From Ananas comosus (lineage: Eukaryota > Streptophyta > Magnoliopsida > Poales > Bromeliaceae): DNA of 64,000 bases. Below, in pieces: positions 1-9,100 of this stretch. Under the pieces are notes generated by a model. The model was not told where the DNA came from and made no database searches. It was given only the letters and a program-made list of their open reading frames with translations. The DNA lies in contig NC_033622.1 in the NCBI RefSeq assembly GCF_001540865.1, forward strand, positions 6,459,053-6,523,052. Reading direction: 5' to 3'. The first letter of the stretch is position 1. Each line of letters starts with the position of its first letter. The translations under genes and the position numbers were made by a program.

Positions 1-470
1 AGATTTGCGAACGGATTGCACCGGTGCGATCAGCACCTCGGAGACAACAAAGCTGCGATTTCGTTTAATCTTGATCGACCGCGGATTCACGACAAAATCC
101 AACCTTTCGTTCCGATCGAAAGAAACACACAAAAATACATATAAAACATGTATTTTTGGATTTTCTCGAAATCCGTGCGTCGAACTCAAAATCCGTCAGC
201 GTCATTAGTTCCAGAATAGCTGAACCGATCGAAACGAGCTATTGGACTGCTATGAACAGAGTCCGGTACGAGCCAGAAGCCAACTTCTCACCGCGGCTTC
301 TCCGGAAAATCGAGTTACTATTCACTTTAAGTGAAAACTAATAATCGCGTAACTTCTCCGTTTTAGCTCGTTTTCGCCCGAAACTTGACGAGTGCTTTTG
401 TAATTAAATTACACACAAAAACATCGTCAACTGAGAGTTTAGCTACACTGCAAAAATCTCAGTCCTTACA
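1..470 (-). mobile_element. 5' part of a family C gypsy LTR (minus strand), cut by window edge
   Basis: Read on the minus strand, this starts at 470 with TGTAAGGACTGAG. It matches the first ~470 bases of the plus-strand LTR at 54126 (TGTGAGGACTGAG) and resembles the minus-strand solo LTR ending at 46397 (TGTAATAACTGAG). Shared blocks include the stretch around the TTTAATTACA motif and the CACTTTAAGTGAA segment. The rest of the element lies left of the window. The short frames at 5-341 are chance frames inside the LTR. Confidence 0.75.
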
Positions 471-473
471 CTT

Positions 474-612
474 ATGAAATTTGGTTTCTAAATAGTTCCA
501 ATAGCGTAAATCAAGTTTAATAGAACCGATCGCCGAATCGGATGTCCTATCATCGAAAACAACTTACAAGCACGGAAACCTCCGTACTTTCGAAAGCATA
601 GGAGCCTAGCTC
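474..612. mobile_element. Truncated half of a foldback MITE
   Basis: This is the right arm of the long-inverted-repeat family seen whole at 656-1148. It contains the arm signature (TTTGGTTTCTA...GATCG...CTATCATCGAAAACAAC). Its left half is missing because the family C LTR ends at 470, so the LTR probably inserted into or replaced that half. A CT/TA microsatellite follows directly. Confidence 0.55.
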
Positions 613-655
613 TCTCTCTATATATATATACAGAGAGAGAGAGAGAGAGAGTAGG

Positions 656-1148
656 GCTACTATACTCTTATGAGTATAGAGCCCTTCATACTCATAAGTT
701 ATTTTCGATGATAGAGCTTTCGAATCGACGATCCATTCCGTTAAATATGATCTAGAGTATTTGAAACTTTTAGAAAATAAATTTCGTAATTTTTTGAAAT
801 CATAATAAAGTTCATCAAGTGTGCATAAAATGAACAGTCAAAATCGAACGACGTCGTAAAAATGGATGATCAGATCCGTCAATTTAAGATCAGATTTAAA
901 AATTCAACCGATTCTGATTCTTTTACACCGTTAAACTAGCAAGTATCCTATACCGGCCGTTAAAAATTGTCAATTTTGCGACCTTTTAATCGTAAGGTAA
1001 ATGCAGTTGAAAAATTATAAAATTTGATTTCTAGAAGTTTTAAATGCTCTAAATAACGTTTAATGGTATTGATCGTCGATTCGGAAGCTCTATCATTGAA
1101 AACGACTTATGAGTACAAAGGCGATCATACTCATAAGAGTATAGTAGC
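656..1148. mobile_element. Foldback MITE with long inverted repeats
   Basis: The ends are inverted copies of GCTACTATACTCTTATGAGTAT. The similarity continues inward as imperfect complementary arms (CGATGATAGAGCTTTCGAATCGACGATCC against its reverse complement near 1075-1110), so nearly the whole 493 bp could fold into one hairpin. The termini are themselves small palindromes. There is no coding capacity. A GA tract lies on the left and a TA tract on the right. A diverged relative in opposite orientation is at 3379-3910. Confidence 0.7.
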
Positions 1149-1152
1149 TAGA

Positions 1153-1154
<2 letters not shown>

Positions 1155-1224
<70 letters not shown>
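1155..1224. repeat. (TA)n-(GA)n compound microsatellite
   Basis: About 38 bp of alternating TA passes directly into about 32 bp of GA. It sits exactly between two MITEs, the foldback ending at 1148 and the short MITE starting at 1229. Confidence 0.95.
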
Positions 1225-1227
<3 letters not shown>

Positions 1228-1228
1228 G

Positions 1229-1466
1229 GCTACTATACTTTTATGAGTATTAGCTCTCTTATACTCATAAGTTTTTAGCCCTTAGATTTATTCCATTGAG
1301 CATTTCCATCCGTTAGATTATACTATTCAACCAACTAACCACTCAACCCTAGGGGATCACTATCATTCTAAATGGGGACCACCATCATCCTAACCACACA
1401 TTCCATTAATCAACGGTTAAAAATTTATAAGTATAAGGGGGTCTATACTCATAAGAGTATAGTAGC
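1229..1466. mobile_element. Short MITE, GCTACTATAC terminal inverted repeats
   Basis: A 238-bp element starting GCTACTATACTTTTATGAG and ending in the inverted copy CATAAGAGTATAGTAGC. The interior carries a family signature (ATCCGTTAGATTATACTATTC, ACTCAACCCTAGG, ATCATCCTAACC) that recurs at 21021-21228 and, with other termini, in many elements at 21.2-23.0 kb and 47.4-47.9 kb. It is noncoding and flanked by GA and TA-rich tracts. Confidence 0.7.
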
Positions 1467-1564
1467 CCCGCCCATATATCTATAGCATATCATATATATA
1501 TAAGGTTATGAAGAGAGAGAAGAATGAGAGAGAGAGAGAAGCAGAGAAGAGAGATGATAGCGCT

Positions 1565-2105
1565 CTTGTTACTATTAGAACACGGCCTCCGTCGCTTTCT
1601 AAGCCGTGTTTCTCGATCATAGGACCGTTCCGAATCCATCGCCCTCCGTTAAGCTGATTTAGCATATTTAGAAGTATTAGAAAATAAATTTTTGTTGATT
1701 TTTGATATCATTTTACCTTAGCGATCTGAAAGGTTTAACAATCAACGGCTGAAAATAAAAATTTCAAAAAAAGAGTGGGTATTATTGCATAAAATTTCTT
1801 GATCAGAGAATATTTACTCTTACTGTAAATCAGTATAAAAAATTTTTTATTCAAAATTTATTGATTTGAATATGTTACACGCGTTAAACTCGCTAATTGG
1901 TAACTACAATCAATCAGCATAAAAATTATTGTTTTAAACCTTTTTGATCGTCTAGTAAATAATACTCGAAAAATCGCAAAATAATTTTTCTAGATACTTC
2001 AACTACTTCGATCACGATAATCGAAGCCGATCGTTCAATTCGAAACTCATCATCAAAACGGCTTAGGAGGCACAGAACCGCATCTGTGGCTCACTATAGC
2101 CCACA
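1565..2105. mobile_element. Diverged foldback MITE
   Basis: The outer ~170 bp on each side are recognisably inverted copies: left arm with CTAAGCCGTGTTTCTCGATCAT and TTTAGAAGTATTAGAAAAT, right arm with ATTTTTCTAGATACTTC and AACGGCTTAGGAGG. Arm order matches the element at 656-1148 but the ends are different. Boundaries are approximate and no TSD was seen. Confidence 0.5.
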
Positions 2106-2137
2106 ATAACGCTACTATAGTATATATATTATATATA

Positions 2138-2422
2138 GGCCGCTACTAATGCTATCAATAGCACGAAGCACTTGTGCTACCAAGTTTCCGCCGTTTAGAC
2201 TCTAGTACCATTTCATCATTTTCATTCCGTTAGATCTCTAGGCTGCGAGGAAGTTCCTATACTCCGCGGGCCGGTGTGCTTTGGGCGTCCTTGTCATACT
2301 AGTTCAACACCGCCCACCGATCACCCTAGGCCGCATCATCCTAACCGCACATACCTTAATCCTCAATGGCCAAAAACTTGGTAGCACCGAACTGACTGTC
2401 ATGCTATTAAAGGCATAGTAGC
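2138..2422. mobile_element. Short MITE of the 'GCTACTA...TAGTAGC' group
   Basis: It starts GGCCGCTACTAATGC and ends in the near-inverted GGCATAGTAGCC. Interior signatures (CCGTTAGATCT, CACCCTAGG, ATCATCCTAACCGCACAT, GGTAGCACC) tie it to the cluster at 22-23 kb. TA-rich tracts flank both sides (2117-2137 and 2440-2510). Confidence 0.6.
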
Positions 2423-2518
2423 CTAAGTTATAGTTAATAATAATATATATATATATAATATATAATATATATATATAATATACTATTATATATATATATA
2501 GTATATATTTAATTAACT

Positions 2519-2734
2519 AGGCTGGAATAGCTATCAATACACCAAACATTGTTGCATGATTTTTAAGCACATTGGACTAAAAAATATGCACTTAGATGAT
2601 GTGGCACGCTAGTTAAGTGGGTTGGTTCAATAGTATAGATATAGACAGTAAAATTATCAAATACTTAAAATCTAACGATGGAAAAACTCGATAACACCAA
2701 ATCCTTGCTATCGATAGTATCGTCCATGCCGGAC
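2519..2734. mobile_element. Short MITE of the same group, degraded
   Basis: It begins AGGCTGGAATAGCTATCAATA and ends CTATCGATAGTATCGTCCATGCCGGA. It keeps the GATAACACCAAATCCTTGCTATCGATAGTAT terminal block shared with elements at 22.3-23.0 kb. The central part is diverged. It sits between TA-rich tracts. Confidence 0.5.
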
Positions 2735-2794
2735 CTATATAATATATAGAAAATAGGAAAGAGTTTAGCTAAGAATAGACACATCGTACAAACG

Positions 2795-3298
2795 GGCCCC
2801 ATTGCCACCCATTTATTTTCGATGATAGAGCCTCCAAATCGATGATCGGCACCGTTGAATATGATCTATACCACTTGAAGTATCTAGAAATCAAATTTCA
2901 TGCTTTTTAGATATTGTTCTCTTGTCCATCAAATGGGTGTAAAAATGAACGGCTGAAAATGAATATCCTCTAAAAAGTGATGATAGGAATTTTGTAATCA
3001 AGATCGAGAATAGAAATCTTATTCTAAATAGTTTAAAGAATTTTCTAACAAAAATTCAATTGATTTGGATATCTTTACACCATTAAACAAGAAAACGCCT
3101 CATATCTACCATTAAAATTACAAACTTTGAAACCCTTTGATCATTAGGTCAATGATGTCGAAATGATTTGAAATTTGGTTTCTAGATACTTCAAGTGGTA
3201 TAGATCATGTTCAACGGTACCGATCGTCAATTTAAAGCCTCCATCATCGAAAACAAATGAGTGGCAACGGAGCCGGTTTGCTACCGATAGCATTCCAG
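2795..3298. mobile_element. Foldback MITE
   Basis: Its left arm (CGATGATAGAGCCTCC, then GATCTATACCACTTGAAGTATC) is complementary to its right arm (GATACTTCAAGTGGTATAGATC, then GGAGGCTT read inverted). The two CACTTGAAGTATCTAGAAA blocks near 2873 and 3178 form the clearest arms. There is no open frame of note. A long CT/TA tract follows immediately. Confidence 0.65.
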
Positions 3299-3301
3299 CT
3301 C

Positions 3302-3304
<3 letters not shown>

Positions 3305-3371
<67 letters not shown>
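3305..3371. repeat. (CT)n-(TA)n compound microsatellite
   Basis: About 45 bp of CT repeats run into about 20 bp of TA repeats, between two foldback elements. The Ser-Leu repeat reading frame over this tract is an artefact of the microsatellite. Confidence 0.95.
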
Positions 3372-3372
<1 letters not shown>

Positions 3373-3378
3373 GAGTCC

Positions 3379-3910
3379 GACTACTATACTCTTATGAGTA
3401 CGATCGCCTTCGTATTCATAATTTGTTTTCGATAATAGAGCTTCCGAATCGACGATCCATATCGTTAAACATTTTTTAGAGTATTTAAAACTTCTAGAAA
3501 TCAAATTTCATAATTTTTCGACATCATTTACCTTACGATCAAAAGCTCACAAAATTGACAATTTTTAACTGTCGGTATGGAATATTTGCTAGTTTAACGG
3601 TGGAAAAGAATCGGAATAGATTGAATTTTTGATAGAAAATTCTATTCACTACCTAGATAAAAATCAATAACTCCGATCTTAAATTGAAGGATCCGATCAT
3701 CCATTTTTATGACATCGTTTGATTTTGACCATTCATTTTATGCCCGCTTGATGGACTTTATTATTATTTTGAAAAATTACGAAATTTATTATCTAGAAGT
3801 TTCAAATACTCTAGTTCATATTTAACGGAGTGGATCGTTGATTCGGAAGTTCCATCATCAACAATAATTTATGAGTACGAAGGGCCCAATACTCGTAAGA
3901 GTAAAGTAGC
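3379..3910. mobile_element. Foldback MITE, inverted relative of 656-1148
   Basis: It begins GACTACTATACTCTTATGAGTA and ends with the imperfect inverted copy ACTCGTAAGAGTAAAGTAGCC. The internal order of blocks corresponds to the reverse complement of 656-1148, including GATCCGATCATCCATTTTTA and the TTTAACGG blocks. (TA)n flanks both sides. Confidence 0.65.
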
Positions 3911-3943
3911 CCTACTATATATATATATATATAGTAGCGTTAC

Positions 3944-4963
3944 TGTAATGCACTGGATCGTTGCAAATTGCGAGGTTCGAGTGTTTGATTTGAGTTCCGA
4001 GCTTTTCCACATTTTCTGGAGGGTCGTAGACAGTATTCCGACCTATGGCTCGCATCCCGAGAATCGAGATTTTAAACTTAGTACCAAAATCTCTAAAGTG
4101 AAGATTTTAGACCAGTTAGAGTTGATTGTTAGACCAGTTAGAGTTGATTACTTGGACTTTGGCTTAAGAGAGCCTGATTGAGCTCGACAGAGATACGCTG
4201 CATACTCGGTTGGATAGCTCCCATGAGAGCCACTCCGGAGACGGGCGTTGTGCTTTCGTGTTGGTGTCGTTCATACCGGTTAGACTTGCTCTCCACGGAC
4301 TGGATAGTGTGGAGGTAGCTGGATAGTCTCAACTGGGCGGGACGGGTGTGTTCACAGTCCCTGGGATGGGTATGTTTACAGTCCCTAAAGAGATTCGGTC
4401 AGAATTGACATTACTACAGTAGGTCAGCTTAGAGCATAATAGTGTAATAAATGGTAGCTGTAGATTTCATTCCAGCATTTATTACTACCTTTGCTCCCTT
4501 CTGTAGACTTAGTGGGTGGACCGATGATGTTGAGGGCAGCACCCACTGAGGACTACTTGTTTTACAATAGTTTTCACGCCCTATTGTTACCCCGTTTTTG
4601 CAGAGTCATCGTCTTCGGCTGCTGCTGTTGCTGATCAGGATCGAGGCAAAGACGTCGCGAGTTAGAGCCCTACTCGATGAGCCTAGCTAGAGATGCCCCT
4701 ACAGCAGGTAGTTGTTTTTGGTTGGAGTTCATGTACATACATATATTTAACTCGCCAGTGCGAGTAGTTTTGTATCTTGGATTTGGCGCATGTATATGGA
4801 ACGCGGTTTGTTTTTATTACTGGTTCTTCTAGCAGCTCTATACTACTGTTTGTAGTATTGTATGATTTACAGGTACAGCTATCGCTTCGTATACAGGAAA
4901 AATTCCTTTGTATACGTCGGATTTGTCGGCGCACCCGGGGAACGAGTAATTCGGAGCGTGACA
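3944..4963 (+). mobile_element. Short chimeric solo LTR (gypsy)
   Basis: It starts TGTAATGCACTGG and ends GCGTGACA, as expected for gypsy LTR ends. The first ~160 bp match the B-family LTRs at 32027 and 57152 (TTGCAAATTGCGAGGTTCGAG, CCCGAGAATCGAG). From ~4160 on it instead matches the D-family LTR from ~62475 to 63267 (GAGCCTGATTGAGCTCG, CTTAGTGGGTG, GTCGCGAGTTAGA). No matching 5-bp TSD was found (GTTAC on the left, CACAC on the right), so recombination or a deletion may have shaped it. Confidence 0.65.
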
Positions 4964-5114
4964 CACACCCTGTGCAAGCGGTCCAATTCATTTGCTTTTT
5001 GCTTTTTGCCTTTTTATTTTTTTAATATCTTTTTCTTGGAACTACCCTTTTGACACAATTAATTTTTTTTTGTAACAAAAATTCCATAACAACCAAATAT
5101 TTGCCGAGAGGTGT

Positions 5115-5435
5115 AAATTGCACTAGTACCCCCTAAACTTTTGGGAGTTTCACTTTACCTACCAAACTTTTAAAATAGTTATTTAATATCGTAAACTCTA
5201 ATATTTCATTCATATTATCCATTCCGTCAGTTTCCTTAACATCTAACATTCTAAACTATAATACTCATCCATATTATTCTTTCCGTCAGTTTTCGGTTAA
5301 CAAAACTTGATGGAAAACTGACGGAAAAATAATATAAATGAAATATTAAAGTTTAGAAGATTATATATCCATTTTAGGAGTTTGAAAGATAAAAGTAAAA
5401 CTCCGCCAAAAATTCTAACGATAACAGTGCAATTT
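5115..5435. mobile_element. MITE with AAATTGCACT terminal inverted repeats
   Basis: Outer ends are AAATTGCACT and AGTGCAATTT. Inner complementary blocks continue (CCCCTAAACTTTTGGGAGTTTCACTTT against AAAAGTAAAACTCCGCC, and CCGTCAGTTTTC against GAAAACTGACGG near 5282-5322). It is noncoding and lies downstream of the JAZ gene 3' end. Confidence 0.6.
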
Positions 5436-6072
5436 ATTCTAAAAAAATATATATAATTAATAAGATATTCATTCATCCAAACAAAGCCTTTATGCCTTAT
5501 TTAGATCTCGAAAAAACATATCCATGTTTGTAAAATTCCATTCTTTTAGTAGAAATATGCTTTTAAATTCCAATTTTCAGAAATATTTTCAACCTTAAAA
5601 TTCTTTAGCAAGATAATATATTTCCTCTACAAAATGTTTATTTTATTCCAGAAACTAATTTCAAGACAGAATATCGTATCTGTTATAGATATTTGGTCGC
5701 ATTCCTTATGTACCAAAAATTACATGCTTCTTGAACAAATCGAAGAGATACTCCGAATAAGATATCCATGCATCCACAGAGCCTTAAGGAGCAAAAATTA
5801 ACCTCTTAACTTCAATCACGAAAGAAAATCCTCATAGTCATGAATAAGAAACAACAAAACATTCATTAGAGACATACAATCGTTAAGTCATACAAATTAA
5901 ACACTAGCACTGCATACGATGATACAGCATGTATTACATTGAGAGCATCAAAGAGCATAAAATTTAGAAGGTCACAAACAGGTTCAGCTACTAATCAAGG
6001 TCCTTACAGTAACATAGTTTACTACATAACAACCATCAGTCTCTGCGCAGCTGAGGAAACGAGCAAATAGAC
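5436..6072 (-). other. JAZ 3' flank and likely 3' UTR
   Basis: No gene is seen here. On the minus strand the ~150-200 bp after the JAZ stop (6072 down to ~5900) is a plausible 3' UTR. T-rich and A-rich stretches and a TGTAATAC motif near 5930 could serve polyadenylation. The polyadenylation site cannot be fixed from sequence alone. Confidence 0.4.
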
Positions 6073-6157
6073 CTAAGTGAGCTGAGGCTTTCCTTCCATG
6101 GCCAATTCCCCAACGTCTGGTGATTTTGCTGAAGCATATGGGGCTTTGCTCACCAAC
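6073..6157 (-). CDS. JAZ: JAZ exon 5 (X5PY end of Jas and C-terminus)
   Basis: The acceptor is CATCAGCAG|GTTGG. The first base completes Arg173, followed by LVSKAPYASAKSPD and a short tail ending in QLT and TAG. The spacing of five residues before PY is exactly that of the Jas motif. Phase and motif both support joining to exon 4 across 9.8 kb. Confidence 0.88.
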
Positions 6158-9100
6158 CTGCTGATGAAAGCAATTATATTCTTATTAGAAGAGTAGTACA
6201 CTATTAGATTCTTATGGAGTTTAACATGCTGATTAGATTCATGTGCTCTAATTTACTCTCACTTCCCATTATTGTTACCCATGTAATAAAATCTCCCACT
6301 TCAAGATAATTTGTTAGTACCAAATCATACCAACTATAAACTCCTTTCAGCTTCTGAAGCAGCTTCTCTACTTCCGGAAGTAGCAATGAGGTGTTTAGGC
6401 AAACAAAAGATTTAAGCGTTTTTGATGTTGCAAGAGAATCAGAAGCTCTATTTGACGAGGTTCTAATTTTGAAGCTGTTAAGGCATTTTAATCAAATGAA
6501 ATTGTCTAAGTGCCCTCAGAACCCTTTATTCAAGCAGCACTCATGAAGAAGCTCTGCCAGGACAAACGGGCCCAAAGAATCTAAGAAGAATAATATGCAG
6601 TTTAAAAAAAAACAAAACAAAACAAAAACAAAACCACCAGTGCCCTCATCGTTATAGAAGAGAATAGGGAAATCAAAGACAGTATCTGCTGAATGCACTG
6701 TAGGACTCTTATATCAAAGCCTACACTTACAAAGTTTTAGGGCAAGCAACACCATTAGTCCTTAGAACACTGGTCAAATTTTAGTATAGTTCAAACTTTT
6801 ATTTGTTGCACTAAAAGTCGAACTTTCAAAATGTTTCACTCTTAGTCACACATATACTAAGGCTTCTCAGTTATGTGCGTGTGAGAAACCTACCACCATA
6901 GAAACCCTAAAATGAATATGGGCCAAATCAGTAAATGGCTACCTGTCCAATCATTTTAGGTTCCATACCATGATTTCTTGCTAACAGATAGTTAACAAGC
7001 TTAGGAATAATGGCTTGCCATGCAATGCCAGATTTACATCTTTCTAAGTAGCAGAAAGTTGGCAATAAGGCAAATATCAGTATCTAATAGAAGATCAAGC
7101 AGCATAATGCAACATATCAAAGTACAGGAACCAAAGTGAAACTCCAATTGTTTAGTGATTAATGATGCCAATTTCTAATTTTTTTACTTATATTTTCGTA
7201 ATGTAAGTCATCTATCGAGCTGACCATCCTGGTTTTTTTACTTATATTTTCGTAATGTAAGTCATCTATCGAGCTGACCATCCTGGTAAGTTTATGGCCC
7301 TAGAGCACATAAGCATTAGACTGATGCCATCTGATACTTTTACTGCAATTATCTGTTGCATGCTTCCAAGTTCCAACTTCCGTAATCAGATGTTTTTAAT
7401 TCCGGAGGATAATTGCAATGTGTACAAATCTGTGGGAATCTGCCCAAAATGACTAAAGATATCTGGTTTTGGGCACTGACGATAATGATCATGGAAACAT
7501 GAAAGTTTGCTCCATTTTTGTGTCTCCCAAATTAGTTGAAACTAGCTTGTGAAACAAGAGATGCTTCACATACCATTATATTTTGTGGCTTCTTAAATCT
7601 ATATTTTGATTTCTTTTTGCATGAAAGTTAACCATGTTCTTCATAAAAGGCAGCCCGGAACACTAAAACATTACATCACGGTGAGATTGAATTTATTATA
7701 ATTAATTGTACCTTTATATATCTTTTCTGATTTTCTTTGGAAACTTTGAACACTTCTATTCTACACATGAATAGGGCAGTTCAATCTGCCAAAACTGATA
7801 TTCCACTAGCTGAAACTGATATTTAAAACCTTAGAGCGACTTTAAAAAATAAAAAACGATATTCTTAAACGATAGAAATAACTAGCTTAGCTAGCTTTCT
7901 GCTACTATAGTGCTCGCAAAATTAGTACCACAAGAAACATAGGTTTATAAGTAGTGACAGAGATAAACACAAGTAAAGATTAGGAATACTTTTGCTACAT
8001 GACCATATGGGGGAAGCAGGGTACATCATAGTTAGTTAATTCGCGAATTATTCGCGAATAATTCGATTTTCGTATTTTTCCGAAAAATTCGGAAGAAAAC
8101 GCGATTTTTGGGGGAAAAATAATTATTCACGATTCGCGAATAATTCGTCCAAAAAGAGGCCCTTGGGCCCGCGCCCGCGCCTGGGCCCGCGCTCGCGCCC
8201 GCGCCCGCGTTCCAGGGTCGCGGGCCTTGTGGCTCGCCCAAGACAGAAAAAAAAAAAATCCTTCCCAAACCTAGGCGAAAACAAAAAAAAAAATCCTGTT
8301 CCCAAACGTTCGCCCTCCTCTCCCCTTAAAAAAAAAAAATTACTCAATTAAAAAAGTTTAATCTCTTATAGACTATCTTAATCTCTTATTTACTTAATTA
8401 TTTATTTATTTTGAGGCAAAATATAGTTTGCTATTTTTTTTTACTTAATTAGCTTAATTTTGTAGCTCTTTATTTTTATATTCTTAAGAAATATAAGTAT
8501 TTATACTAATAATATAAATCTTGAGAGAAAAAAAACCTAATTTAATAGCCGAATTTTTGATCCCGAATTTTTAATTGGTGAACGTATAATATCCGTATAA
8601 ATCACGTATCCAAATGATTGGCGAATCCCTTTTTTTGCCGTATTTTTTAACGAATTTAAAAATTAAAAGACGAATTTTATCCGAATTATACCCGTACTGA
8701 ATTTTTGCCGAATCCGAATTAACTAACTATGGGGTACACCTGCAATGCCTAAGAGAAGCAAGGATTACTAGGTTATTCCTCTCTTCTTTTCTCTCTCAAA
8801 CTTGGCTTTTTGAAGGTTTTCTAATCCTTTGCTTTGCTAGACAAAACATAGTTTAACAGCTAAATCAAGATATAGAGCCCTACAATTTCATCAAAAGTTC
8901 AGTTAGTTAAAAAGTAACACAACAAGCATCAAATAGAATACATGAATTGTGAACCCTACGGGAGTTCTCTCCTCGTTTTCGGGTTATGGGGACCCGCATG
9001 GATCATTAATGCTCTTGTGGGCCCCGTGTGGTCTACGTCCTCATTAATGCTCTCACAATTAATGACGTTATATGCAGTGCCTTTTTTTTCATTGTGTTGC

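Noticed and set aside
3175..3435. Open frames on both strands with Ser-Leu, Arg-Glu and Ile-Tyr runs
   Set aside because: They translate (CT)n and (TA)n microsatellite and foldback MITE sequence; repeats explain them fully.
8032..8351. Overlapping frames rich in Gly, Ala, Arg and Pro on both strands
   Set aside because: They lie in the GC-rich core of a hAT MITE with TIRs and a TSD; low-complexity GC sequence is open on all frames.
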